The notes below the pieces were generated by a model. It did not search any database. It was given only the letters and a program-made list of their open reading frames with translations, and was not told the origin of the DNA. Of a DNA stretch of 22,058 nt, positions 14,508 to 22,058 are shown piece after piece (position 1 is the stretch's first letter; every line of letters begins with the position of its first letter). The position numbers and the translations under genes were made by a program. This DNA is from Roseiflexaceae bacterium UBA965 (lineage in GTDB: Bacteria; Chloroflexota; Chloroflexia; Chloroflexales; Roseiflexaceae). Where the stretch lies: NCBI GenBank assembly GCA_002292925.1, contig DBCF01000172.1, positions 9,892-31,949 on the forward strand. The letters run 5' to 3'.

Positions 14508-16109
14508 ATGAGTAGCGCCGCCCTGCAAATCCTCGCTGATGGGCAGCTCATCGTCGATAGCCAGCACCCCCAGGCCATCACCACGCTCCAATCAATCCAG
14601 CCCTTTAGTCTGGTCGAAGCCTATGTGGGGCGCTATGTGCGCTGTCGCCTGCACCGCACCACCCTGTGGGGGGCGGCAGGACGGGGGAGTAGCGCCACCC
14701 AGATTATCGATACCTTGGTGACAGCCAGTGGCGCCCCGCTCAACGCCCGCGTGCAGCGCACCATTGAAACCTTAATGAGTCGTTGGGGGCAGGTCGTCTT
14801 GACCGGCACCGCCACGACGCTTTTTTTGCAGATTAGCGAACCCACCCTCACCCCACGGTTTCAGCACGACCCCGCCTTCGCCGAGTTTTTTGACACTCCA
14901 ACCACCAACGGCTGGCAAATCAATCCGCTGTTACGGGGAGCACTCAAACAGGCGTTTTGGCGAAAGGGGTGGCCGGTTGCTGATCACGCGACACTGCTTG
15001 ATGGCACCGCCTTTACCTGCACGTGGCGCAATACCATCGCCCTACGCCCCTACCAACAGGCCGCCGTGGCAGCCTGTGTGGCGCACAGCCATGGCGTGGT
15101 GGCGTTGCCTCCCGGCAGTGGCAAAACCTATATCGGGGTGGCGGTACTAGCCCACGTACAACGCACCACCTTGATTATCACCACCAGCCGGGCTGCAGCC
15201 CAACAATGGTACGACAGCGTGTTGGCAGCCACCGACTGTGCCCCCGCCGATGTCGCCATTTATCGGGGCACTACGGCCACGCTAGCGCCGATTACGATTA
15301 CCACCTACCAGCAACTAATTGCCCGGACCAGTAGTTGTGCCGAAGCCGATTGGGGGCTCATCCTGTATGATGAAGTACATACATTACCGGCGCCGGTCTT
15401 TCGCAGTACGGCGATGCTCAATTCACGGCGACGCTACGGGCTGAGTGCCACGTTGATTCGCGAAGATGGCCGGATTGGCGATGTGTTTAGTTTGATTGGG
15501 CCACTACGCTATAGTGTGCCGTGGCGCCAACTCGAACACCAAGGCTTTATCGCCGCGGCCCGCTGTATCGAAGTCCGCGTGCAATTGACGGCCAGTGAAC
15601 GCGCCCGCTACCTCGGGGCCCTCAGTCGTCAGCAAGGCAGCCTGGCAGCCCAAACCGCCGCCAAATACACCGTCGTACAGCGCATTCGCCAACGCCATGT
15701 CGGTGAACCACTGCTGGTGATTGGGCATTATTTGGCGCAGTTACACGCCTTGGCCGACCTGACGGGCTGGCCGCTGGTGACGGGCGAAAGTAGCACTGAC
15801 GAACGCGCACACTGGTTTACGGCCTTTCGCAACGGACACATCGATTGCCTGATTTTGTCGCGGGTCGGCAATCAGGCCTTGGATTTGCCCAGTGCCAGTG
15901 TGTTGGTACAGATTTCGGGGAGCTTTGGGTCACGCCAAGAAGAAGCCCAACGGTTGGGCCGGGTGTTGCGCCCCAAAGCGAGCAACACGGCACTGTTTTA
16001 TACGCTGGTGAGCGCCCAAACCCGCGAAGTGGACGATGCCTGGCAACGCCAACGCTTTTTAACGGCCCAAGGATATACGTATCAGATAATCAACGAGGAT
16101 GAATTATGA
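14508..16109 (+). CDS. XPB/Ssl2-type superfamily 2 DNA helicase
   Basis: The 533-residue protein is a bacterial XPB-like 3'-5' helicase or translocase expected to act in DNA repair. The N-terminal about 180 residues form a less conserved domain. Helicase core motifs follow: RPYQQAAV near 179, Walker A LPPGSGKT near 200, ITTYQ near 264, the DEVH box LILYDEVHTLPAPVFR near 287, and GLSATLIREDGRIGD with the XPB-specific RED motif near 316. The C-terminal half has ILSRVGNQALDLPSASVLVQISGSFGSRQEEAQRLGRVLRPK, motifs V and VI with the arginine finger. YDEVHTLPA plus the RED motif separates it from SNF2, RecQ and UvrB-like helicases. The ATG follows the tag stop by two bases, and its stop overlaps the next start (ATGA). 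No Bax1 nuclease gene, the partner in archaea, is seen. Confidence 0.93.
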   Translation: MSSAALQILADGQLIVDSQHPQAITTLQSIQPFSLVEAYVGRYVRCRLHRTTLWGAAGRGSSATQIIDTLVTASGAPLNARVQRTIETLMSRWGQVVLTGTATTLFLQISEPTLTPRFQHDPAFAEFFDTPTTNGWQINPLLRGALKQAFWRKGWPVADHATLLDGTAFTCTWRNTIALRPYQQAAVAACVAHSHGVVALPPGSGKTYIGVAVLAHVQRTTLIITTSRAAAQQWYDSVLAATDCAPADVAIYRGTTATLAPITITTYQQLIARTSSCAEADWGLILYDEVHTLPAPVFRSTAMLNSRRRYGLSATLIREDGRIGDVFSLIGPLRYSVPWRQLEHQGFIAAARCIEVRVQLTASERARYLGALSRQQGSLAAQTAAKYTVVQRIRQRHVGEPLLVIGHYLAQLHALADLTGWPLVTGESSTDERAHWFTAFRNGHIDCLILSRVGNQALDLPSASVLVQISGSFGSRQEEAQRLGRVLRPKASNTALFYTLVSAQTREVDDAWQRQRFLTAQGYTYQIINEDEL

Positions 16110-16789
16110 GCACACCCAGTACCTGGCAGACCATCCGCACCCTACTCACTCCCCGGCGTATCGTCATGCTTGGGATTGCGGGAGTACTGTTTTTGGCGGT
16201 GCTGTGGTGGATTCGTCAATTCATCGATCTCACCCCCCAAGGGTTACGCACATTGATGGCGCCGTTTGGCTGGTGGGGCGGGTTGTTGCTCAGTGGCATC
16301 ATTGCCTTGATTTTGGTGGTACCTATCGCACCTGCCACCATCGCCCAAGTAGGGGCGGGGTTGTTGTATGGGCCGTGGATTGGCTTTGGCATAACCATGC
16401 TGGGGGATGTGGTGGGCAGTTTGCTTGGCTTTGCGATTGCCCGCCAATGGGGGCGGCGGACGTTTTTGTATACCCGCTTGTCTGCTGATGAAAAAGCCGC
16501 TTTTGACCGCTTGTGCCAACAAATCACGCCGTTACGCCTCATCGTGCTGCGGATTTTGCCAGGACCGGCCTATACCATGGTGTCGTTGGCAGCCGGATGT
16601 AGCACGTTACCGTGGTGGCGCTACCTGCTAGCGTCGTTGTTGGGGGTGGCGCCAGGCTTAGCGTTGTTGACCTTGGCCGGAGATTTGAGCACCAGCCAGC
16701 CATGGTTGGCTGGCGCAGTAGGGGTTGGTTTTGTGCTGTTGATGCTTTTGTTAAATAAAGTAGCACAGAAATATAACAATTCCTTATAA
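16106..16789 (+). CDS. TVP38/TMEM64 (DedA-like, SNARE-associated) membrane protein
   Basis: The 227-residue integral membrane protein has about five hydrophobic segments (about 19-37, 60-78, 85-110, 158-185, 200-220). The conserved core has PIAPATIAQVGAGLLYGPWIGFGITMLGDVVGSLLGFAIAR, with the re-entrant loop and GxxxG-type small residues, and later VLRILPGPAYTMVSLAAGCS. This fits the VTT-domain family, related to DedA and thought to act in lipid movement or membrane homeostasis; the exact substrate is unknown. Start and stop of the helicase overlap (ATGA), so the two are translationally coupled. GAGG at good spacing supports the start. Confidence 0.9.
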   Translation: MSTPSTWQTIRTLLTPRRIVMLGIAGVLFLAVLWWIRQFIDLTPQGLRTLMAPFGWWGGLLLSGIIALILVVPIAPATIAQVGAGLLYGPWIGFGITMLGDVVGSLLGFAIARQWGRRTFLYTRLSADEKAAFDRLCQQITPLRLIVLRILPGPAYTMVSLAAGCSTLPWWRYLLASLLGVAPGLALLTLAGDLSTSQPWLAGAVGVGFVLLMLLLNKVAQKYNNSL

Positions 16790-16826
16790 TAACCATTGCA
16801 TACTGTATACATTAGGGGAGAACGAG

Positions 16827-18002
16827 ATGACGATGATTGATGCGGCCCAGATACATTCATTGTTTCAGACCCATTACGGGCAGGCGCCCAGCCTGATTGT
16901 CCGCGCTCCTGGTCGCGTCAACTTGATTGGCGAGCACACCGACTACAACGACGGTTTTGTGTTGCCCGCCGCCATCGATCGAGCCACCTTTATTGCAGCT
17001 GCCCCGCGCACCGACCGACGGGTACGGGTACTCGCAGCTGACCTCAACGAAACAGACGAATTTGCCATAGATCACATCGAGCGCAGTGGCATGCGCCCAT
17101 GGAGCAACTACATCCGCGGCATGGTGCGGGCCTTGATTGGCGCCGGGCATCTCATCAACGGCGCCGACATGGTGGTCGCAAGTAGCGTACCCCGGGGCGC
17201 CGGCTTGTCATCGTCGGCAGCCCTCGAAGTAGCCACCGGCTACATGTTCCAACTTTTTCATAACCTGAATATTTTGGGTGAAGAGTTGGCATTGATGGCC
17301 CAAGCCACCGAAAACCAATTCGTGGGCGTCAATTGTGGCATCATGGACCAATTCATCGTAACCCTCGGCAAAGCCAATCACGCCTTGTTGATTGATTGCC
17401 GCGACTTGAGCTACCAAGAAGTCCCTGTGCCGGCCAACGCCGCCATCATCATTTGCGATAGCCACATCGAACGTACGTTGGCTGGCTCGGCCTACAACCA
17501 ACGCCGCGCCGAATGTGAACAAGCCGTCGAATTGCTCAAGCCCTTCATCCCCGGCATCAAAGCCTTGCGGGACGTGACAAGCGCCCAGTTGGCCAGCCAC
17601 GGGCATGTCTTGTCGCCAGTGGTACTCCAACGGGCCCGGCACGTCGTCAGCGAAAACGAACGCGTCATTGCTAGTGTGGCAGCCTTGGCAGCCGACAACG
17701 TGGCCGAGTTTGGGCGTTTGATGAATGCCTCGCACGCTAGTTTGCGCGACGATTACGCCGTCAGCATCCCCGAAATGGACGCGCTGGTGGCGGCCGCCCA
17801 ACGGGTCAACGGCTGTTATGGTTCACGCTTGACGGGGGCTGGGTTTGGCGGCTGTACCGTGAGTTTGGTTGATAACAATGCCGTCGAACGCTTCCGTCAC
17901 GAAGTGGCGGCGGCCTACCTAGCGAGCACTGGCCGCAGTGCCACGATTTATGTGACGCATGCGAGTGACGGCGTCAGCCGCATCCGCCCTGATTCGGCCT
18001 AA
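16827..18002 (+). CDS. galK: Galactokinase
   Basis: This Leloir pathway enzyme phosphorylates galactose at C1 with ATP. The 391-residue GHMP kinase shows the galactokinase signature VRAPGRVNLIGEHTDYNDGFVLP (residues 25-47), the ATP loop PRGAGLSSSAALEVATGY near 121, NCGIMDQF with the catalytic base Asp174, and the C-terminal GSRLTGAGFGGCTVSLV. The ATG at 16827 follows AGGGGAG with 6-base spacing; another ATG two codons later is possible. The spacer before it (16790-16826) contains TATAAT at 16785-16790 and TATACA at 16806-16811, weak candidates for a promoter. No galT or galE is nearby. A response regulator follows 14 bases after the stop. Confidence 0.98.
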   Translation: MTMIDAAQIHSLFQTHYGQAPSLIVRAPGRVNLIGEHTDYNDGFVLPAAIDRATFIAAAPRTDRRVRVLAADLNETDEFAIDHIERSGMRPWSNYIRGMVRALIGAGHLINGADMVVASSVPRGAGLSSSAALEVATGYMFQLFHNLNILGEELALMAQATENQFVGVNCGIMDQFIVTLGKANHALLIDCRDLSYQEVPVPANAAIIICDSHIERTLAGSAYNQRRAECEQAVELLKPFIPGIKALRDVTSAQLASHGHVLSPVVLQRARHVVSENERVIASVAALAADNVAEFGRLMNASHASLRDDYAVSIPEMDALVAAAQRVNGCYGSRLTGAGFGGCTVSLVDNNAVERFRHEVAAAYLASTGRSATIYVTHASDGVSRIRPDSA

Positions 18003-18016
18003 GAAAAGAGGACACC

Positions 18017-18712
18017 ATGCCCACGATTTTGCTCGTAGAAGACGATGCCACGCTCGCAGAAACGCTTCGCTATAATCTCGAACGTGAAGGCTATACGGTC
18101 ATTGGTGCAGGCGATGGTGTCACCGCCCTCGAGCTGGCGCGGCAAGACAAACCCGACATTGTGGTGTTGGATGTAATGTTACCGCGCCTCGACGGGTTTT
18201 CGGTTTGCCGCATGCTCCGCAAAGAAAGCGCCATCCCCATCATCATGCTCACCGCCCGCCAAGACGAAGTCGACCGGATTGCCGGACTCGAACTCGGCGC
18301 CGACGATTACCTCACCAAACCCTTTAGTGTGGGCGAATTGCTGGCCCGCATCCGCGCCATCTTGCGCCGCAGCGACCGCAGTGGTGGTAGTGGCACAGAT
18401 CGTGACGTGTTGCATATCGGCACGATTAAGCTCGACGCTGGCTCGCGACGGATTTGGCGTAACGACGCCGAAATCCAGCTGTCACAAAAAGAATTCGACT
18501 TGCTGGCCTGTTTGATGCGCAACCGCGGGTTGGCCTTGTCACGCGATGTATTGCTCGAGCGGGTCTGGGGCTTTGATTATGTGGGCGATGGGCGCACCGT
18601 CGACGTGCACATCCGCTGGCTCCGTGAAAAAGTCGAGCTCGACCCCAGTGCCCCCGAATACCTGCAAACCGTGCGGGGGATTGGCTATCGCTTTGATTTG
18701 CCTACAACGTAA
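18017..18712 (+). CDS. OmpR/PhoB-family response regulator
   Basis: This is a DNA-binding two-component regulator of 231 residues. The receiver domain has the acidic pair Asp9-Asp10, the phospho-acceptor Asp52 in VVLDVMLPRLDGF, MLTAR, and YLTKPFS with the conserved Lys. The winged-helix output (about 130-228) shows LSQKEFDLLACLMRNRGLALSRDVLLERVWGFDYVGDGRTVDVHIRWLREKVE and YLQTVRGIGYRF. It resembles the PhoB/WalR/MtrA group. The ATG follows AGAGG at 6-base spacing and lies 14 bases after galK, so it may be read from the galK transcript. The probable partner kinase is the next gene, but 264 bases of non-coding DNA lie between them. Confidence 0.95.
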   Translation: MPTILLVEDDATLAETLRYNLEREGYTVIGAGDGVTALELARQDKPDIVVLDVMLPRLDGFSVCRMLRKESAIPIIMLTARQDEVDRIAGLELGADDYLTKPFSVGELLARIRAILRRSDRSGGSGTDRDVLHIGTIKLDAGSRRIWRNDAEIQLSQKEFDLLACLMRNRGLALSRDVLLERVWGFDYVGDGRTVDVHIRWLREKVELDPSAPEYLQTVRGIGYRFDLPTT

Positions 18713-18870
18713 TTCATTGACCACTCCACCAATCTGCTCTTTCATCGCACCGAGCAAATAAGTTTGGCAGCGTACACCGCGTTACGGATTGCGCGTACAA
18801 AAACAAACGAGTTATCACCAAGATAGCGTAAATCATCAGTACCCAATGAATGATTGAGCAAGGCTTTATC

Positions 18871-18908
18871 GCACAGCGCTACGCGAACTCACGCGGTAGT
18901 CGCTGTGC
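18871..18908. other. Long stem-loop in the gap between response regulator and kinase
   Basis: GCACAGCG (18871-18878) pairs with CGCTGTGC (18901-18908). The inner CTAC and GCG pair with GTAG and CGC around one bulged base on each side, leaving the loop AACTCA. No T-run follows (TATAAAAGAA), so it is not a standard terminator. The rest of the gap (18713-18870) shows no gene or known RNA that I can identify. Confidence 0.6.
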
Positions 18909-18938
18909 GCTATAAAAGAAATTTTGTGGACAACTACT

Positions 18939-18950
18939 ACCAACGTTGGT
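18939..18950. promoter_or_regulatory. 12-bp perfect palindrome upstream of the kinase gene, candidate operator
   Basis: ACCAACGTTGGT is a perfect two-fold palindrome 26 bases before the kinase ATG. Such symmetry suits a dimeric regulator. No matching copy was noticed before the response regulator or galK. Confidence 0.4.
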
Positions 18951-18976
18951 CAAATTTTTAATCTGGGAGCGCAGTA

Positions 18977-20167
18977 ATGTTGTTTGATTTACTCATCCCA
19001 TGGGTGATTGCCGCTGCCGCCATTACCTGGCTGGTGATTATGTGGCAAAACCGCCCGCCCGAACCACAGGCACTGCCACCACCACCGGTGGTTGTAGATC
19101 GCCCCTATGCCCCCGCCGAAATCATCGTGTCGGTCATCGACATCGGCATTTTGTTTGTCAATGGTGACGGGATTGTGTTGATGCACAATCCTGCCGCCAG
19201 CGAATTGCTCAACCTACAACGCGACGGGGTGGGGCGCACCTTGATAAGCCTGATTCGCGACCATCAATTCGATGAATTTGTGCGTGACGTGGCCATACGT
19301 TGTGAGTCCGACGAAATGCTGTTGCCGATGCGCAACCCGGCCCGCACACTGCGGGTCAACGCCCGCCCTATCATTCAGCCCGACTACGATGTGATTGTGA
19401 TTTTGTTGGTTCGCGATATCACCCAGCTCAGTCAACTCGAGCGTGCCCGCCGCGACATGATTGCCAGCGTATCGCACGAATTACGCACGCCCCTCGCCGC
19501 CCTCAAATTATTGAGCGAGACGATTGCATCTAACCCGCCCCCCGAAATCGCGCAGCGGATGGCGCGCCGGATTTCGGACGAAGTCGATGCCTTGACCCGC
19601 CTCGTCAACGACTTACACGATTTGTCACAAATCGAAGCCGGCCGCATCGCCTTGCAAATGGCATCTACCGATGTGATTCAAATCGTCGAGCGAGCCATTG
19701 AACGCATCTCACCCCAAGCCGACAGCCATCATATTGAAGTAAACCATACCGTCCTCAGTGGCTTACCTATGATGCTCGCCGACGCCGGACGCATCGATCA
19801 AGTGCTGCTCAATTTGCTCCACAATGCCGTCAAATTCACCCCTGACGGCGGCTATATCACCATTGGCGCACAGTTGATTACCTTACCTCATGATAATAAT
19901 GCACTCCCAGGCATCCCTGCCGACCACAATAGCGGCGAATGGGTGGCAATTACCGTGACCGACACCGGCGTCGGCATCCCTAGTGAACACTTGCCGCGGG
20001 TGTTTGAACGATTCTACAAAGTCGACCAAGCCCGTACCCGCGGCTCGGGTACCGGCCTCGGGTTGGCCATTGCCCGCCACCTTGTAGAAGGTCACAGCGG
20101 CAAAATCTGGGTGGTTAGCACCGTTGGTGTCGGTACAACGTTTATTTGCACCCTGCCGACTGCGTAA
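18977..20167 (+). CDS. Membrane-anchored PAS sensor histidine kinase, PhoR-like
   Basis: The 396-residue kinase has one N-terminal membrane helix (about 4-22) and a Pro-rich linker. A PAS-like domain follows (about 47-148, VIDIGILFVNGDGIVLMHNPAASELL). The HisKA dimerisation domain carries the phospho-acceptor His167 in ASVSHELRTPLAALKLL. The ATP-binding domain shows the N box LLNLLHNAVKFTPDGG (Asn283), TDTGVGIP, FERFYKVDQARTRGSGTGLGLAIARHLVEGHSG. With a single helix and cytosolic PAS it resembles PhoR/WalK kinases without an extracellular domain, so its signal may be internal or from the membrane. The ATG follows GGGAG at about 8-base spacing. It most likely phosphorylates the regulator encoded at 18017. 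Confidence 0.95.
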   Translation: MLFDLLIPWVIAAAAITWLVIMWQNRPPEPQALPPPPVVVDRPYAPAEIIVSVIDIGILFVNGDGIVLMHNPAASELLNLQRDGVGRTLISLIRDHQFDEFVRDVAIRCESDEMLLPMRNPARTLRVNARPIIQPDYDVIVILLVRDITQLSQLERARRDMIASVSHELRTPLAALKLLSETIASNPPPEIAQRMARRISDEVDALTRLVNDLHDLSQIEAGRIALQMASTDVIQIVERAIERISPQADSHHIEVNHTVLSGLPMMLADAGRIDQVLLNLLHNAVKFTPDGGYITIGAQLITLPHDNNALPGIPADHNSGEWVAITVTDTGVGIPSEHLPRVFERFYKVDQARTRGSGTGLGLAIARHLVEGHSGKIWVVSTVGVGTTFICTLPTA

Positions 20168-20187
20168 CGACAGTAGAGGCAGTTAAT

Positions 20188-20234
20188 CCAGTCGCCGATA
20201 GATGTCGTATCGATATCTGCGTCACGGCGACTGG
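20188..20234. other. 10-bp inverted repeat after the kinase gene
   Basis: CCAGTCGCCG (20188-20197) pairs exactly with CGGCGACTGG (20225-20234), and AGAT/ATCT can pair inside. It starts 20 bases after the kinase stop and lacks a T-run, so it may be a factor-dependent terminator, an mRNA 3' structure or a protein site. Confidence 0.6.
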
Positions 20235-20257
20235 TACTCGCCCATATGGTCAGAAGC

Positions 20258-20275
20258 GACGCAGCCTGCTGCGTC
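20258..20275. other. Short GC-rich hairpin, second structure after the kinase gene
   Basis: GACGCAG (20258-20264) and CTGCGTC (20269-20275) form a perfect 7-bp stem with a 4-base loop, followed by TGGCTATC and a C-run rather than T. From here to 20577 the DNA is increasingly AT-rich and I see no gene, RNA or mobile element in it; the frame at 20361-20603 looks spurious. Confidence 0.5.
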
Positions 20276-20577
20276 TGGCTATCCCCCCCTACGTCTGTCA
20301 CACAAATATCAGCAATCACATAAAAATCATGCAAGACACAGCACGCGCTAATGTGACATTGTGCATATATTTACGCAGTATTACAAAAATTTAACACAAA
20401 TAAAAGTTGTAAATTTATCGCACTATTCAAGAAAATTCGGTGTATCACTGCATATCTACACAACCAATTATCCACATATATTAGCGTATACATTGTATAT
20501 AATTGATATTTTGTTTAATATATTTAACATCAACACATTAGCTTATTATGACAAATTGAACAAAAAAGTCATTTTAA

Positions 20578-20606
20578 TTGACGTTTCGCAAATATGTAAT
20601 TAAAAT
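20578..20606 (+). promoter_or_regulatory. Sigma-70 promoter of the surface protein gene
   Basis: TTGACG (20578-20583) and TAAAAT (20601-20606) are 17 bases apart, each five of six matches to consensus. The predicted start near 20613 gives a short leader with AAGGA as ribosome site. An 8-bp inverted repeat, TGTAATTA (20595-20602) and TAATTACA (20622-20629), overlaps the -10 box and lies just before the ribosome site. It could be an operator. Confidence 0.7.
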
Positions 20607-20638
20607 GTAATAGTTATTTACTAATTACAAGGATTTTC

Positions 20639-22058
20639 ATGAACCTGAGTAATCGATTTTTGAAGAGTGTCTTGTTGCAATACGGCATCATTGTCACACT
20701 CATAATGACGGTGTTCAACACGCCATCTGCGCAAGTCACACAGGCCGCATCAGCACCAGCAGCCGTCCCAAGTGCCAACCCCATGCTGACCATCAATGGT
20801 GGTGGTGGGATAAGCGGGACGGGTGCCGATGGTATTCAAATGACGTTTAACCGACCCAGTAGTGGTGAAAACATCAAGTTTACCAATCGTAATTTCATGT
20901 ATTGTTCGGGTGACGTGGCACAAGTATTAAATATTGGCGGTACCTCGTACACGACGTTTAATGGTTCTTGTGCGTCAAGCGATATTAGTAGTCAAGCCAA
21001 ATTTGACTCGTTGGTCATCGGTAATTTGACTGGCAGTGCCAATACCACCGGAGCCAGCACAACCGGTAGCGGGTCAGCCATCATGACCTATACCAAAACC
21101 ATCAGTGGCTTGACCTATGTGCTAGAGCGGCGGATTACCTACACCTATCCCAATTATTACTACACCGATGAATACAATATCACCATCCCAGCTGGCAATA
21201 CTGCCATGGTCAAGCTGTATAAGGGTGGCGACACCGCACCAGGTGGCTCAGACAGAGCCAATAACATGTATGATTCGGTACCGGTCAAAAACATTCAATC
21301 CGTCGAGAGCAATTCCCGGGTGGTGTTGGGGATGAAAGAAATCCCTGCAGATGAAGGGGGAAGTACCTTTGAAGGTGCATTTGGGAGCGACTATTACCTG
21401 ATTTATGCTACCGTCAATTCTGGGGGCAACATCGGATTTAGTGCGACGTACGGGCCAAACGACGCCGGATTCATGATTCAATATACACTTGGGAGCACGC
21501 CAGGGAAGTACAACGAAGAAAACATCACCTATGTGGGATTCCAAAAAATCAACCTTGAAGCATCGTGGTCTAGTGCACTCGTCAATGACGTCGGTCGCTT
21601 AAATCTGGTCTTAAACAATGCATTTTTGACGACACAGAGCCCGTTAGGATATACATTTCAGTTGCCAGCAGGATTGATTCCTGGGGCACTCAATACCACG
21701 TGTACCAATGCAACCGTCACGATTAGTGAATCGAACGTCGTAAGTGTCAGCGGCATTTCAATGAATGCGTTAACGAGCTGTCTAGTCACCGTCGATGTGG
21801 GTTCACCCAGTGCCACAAGCTACACATACACTGCCGCAAACGTACTCAGCTTATCAAATGAAAACATGGCCAACGCCGTTGGTTCTTCATCGGTGACGTT
21901 TCGGCAAGCATCATCAACGTTTACGCCCACACCTACCGCCAGCCGTACGGCCACCAATACCAGTACTCCATCCAATACGGCAACGAATACCGCAACCGCA
22001 ACCAATACACCAACCAATACGCCCACCCGTACCGCAACCAATACACCAACCAATACGC
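20639..22058 (+). CDS. Secreted surface protein with Thr/Pro/Asn-rich stalk, N-terminal 473 residues, cut by window edge
   Basis: The frame is open from the ATG at 20639 to the right edge. The start MNLSNRFLKSVLLQYGIIVTLIMTVF is a signal peptide, with likely cleavage after an Ala in AQVTQAASA, so the protein is exported. Residues about 50-300 form a beta-rich region (Gly, Thr, Ser, Asn, Tyr) without a family I recognise. Residues about 310-425 (LNLVLNNAFLTTQSPLGYTFQLPAG...CLVTVDVGS...YTAANVLSLSNENMANAVG) resemble Ig-like/DUF11-type beta domains of surface proteins. From about 430 a low-complexity stalk begins (TPTPTASRTATNTSTP, then TNTPTNTPTRTA repeats), as is common in Chloroflexi exoproteins. 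The ATG follows AAGGA and a good promoter. Codon choice is more AT-rich than the neighbours. C-terminal anchoring or catalytic domains would lie outside the window. Confidence 0.85.
   Translation, partial: MNLSNRFLKSVLLQYGIIVTLIMTVFNTPSAQVTQAASAPAAVPSANPMLTINGGGGISGTGADGIQMTFNRPSSGENIKFTNRNFMYCSGDVAQVLNIGGTSYTTFNGSCASSDISSQAKFDSLVIGNLTGSANTTGASTTGSGSAIMTYTKTISGLTYVLERRITYTYPNYYYTDEYNITIPAGNTAMVKLYKGGDTAPGGSDRANNMYDSVPVKNIQSVESNSRVVLGMKEIPADEGGSTFEGAFGSDYYLIYATVNSGGNIGFSATYGPNDAGFMIQYTLGSTPGKYNEENITYVGFQKINLEASWSSALVNDVGRLNLVLNNAFLTTQSPLGYTFQLPAGLIPGALNTTCTNATVTISESNVVSVSGISMNALTSCLVTVDVGSPSATSYTYTAANVLSLSNENMANAVGSSSVTFRQASSTFTPTPTASRTATNTSTPSNTATNTATATNTPTNTPTRTATNTPTNT
22001..22058 (+). repeat. 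36-bp coding tandem repeat in the stalk of the surface protein
   Basis: A 36-base unit starting ACCAATACACC (22001-22036) is followed by a second, edge-truncated copy (22037-22058), identical over the 22 bases visible. It encodes the 12-residue unit TNTPTNTPTRTA. Less regular ACCAATAC / GCAACGAATACC units extend back to about 21950. Exact identity suggests recent expansion by slippage. Confidence 0.85.

Noticed and set aside
20361..20603. 80-codon frame in the AT-rich region before the surface protein
   Set aside because: It starts with GTG without a ribosome site, has AT-driven composition, and runs over the surface gene promoter.
21820..22053. Minus-strand frame rich in Val, Ala, Leu and Gly (VGVLVAVRVG pattern)
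   Set aside because: It is the reverse complement of the Thr/Asn/Pro stalk repeat and only mimics a membrane protein.

Overview
The window is about 22 kb of chromosomal DNA and most likely comes from Chloroflexota, probably class Chloroflexia. That placement rests on gene content and style: a PdtaR-like ANTAR regulator, a bacterial XPB-type helicase, a T-box leader, short intergenic repeats of the CGCAGAGG kind, and a secreted protein with a Thr/Pro/Asn-rich stalk of a kind common in filamentous Chloroflexi. It is inference, not a database match. No tRNA, rRNA, CRISPR array, insertion sequence or phage gene was seen.

Left part (1-7260). A glmS fragment runs off the left edge on the minus strand, divergent from a PLP aminotransferase. 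Convergent with the aminotransferase is a two-gene minus-strand unit: an ANTAR response regulator followed by a small one-helix membrane protein. Next comes a gene-free stretch holding a promoter, an inverted repeat, degenerate CGCAGAGG repeats and a well-formed T-box riboswitch. The T-box controls two Nudix hydrolases and serS. Its acceptor-pairing bases fit a tRNA with discriminator G, as in tRNA-Ser. A strong bidirectional terminator separates serS from a convergent GNAT acetyltransferase.

Middle (7261-11886, all minus strand). An RpoD-like sigma factor lies upstream of transaldolase and transketolase, the non-oxidative pentose phosphate pair. The sigma factor has an unusual insertion of about 210 residues between regions 1.2 and 2, containing a 17-residue tandem duplication. 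A terminator-like hairpin sits only 21 bases before the transaldolase start codon, which raises a question about how tal-tkt is expressed.

Right part (11887-18712, all plus strand). A tightly packed run encodes a family 4 glycosidase, an unknown 252-residue protein, 3-methyladenine glycosylase (tag), an XPB-like helicase, a TVP38/DedA-type membrane protein, galactokinase and an OmpR/PhoB-type response regulator. A PhoR-like histidine kinase follows after a 264-base gap containing a long hairpin and a 12-base palindrome. The tag-XPB core looks like a small DNA repair cassette.

The last part (20168-22058) is an AT-rich gene-free region with a good sigma-70 promoter, followed by a secreted surface protein that runs off the right edge inside its repeat stalk.
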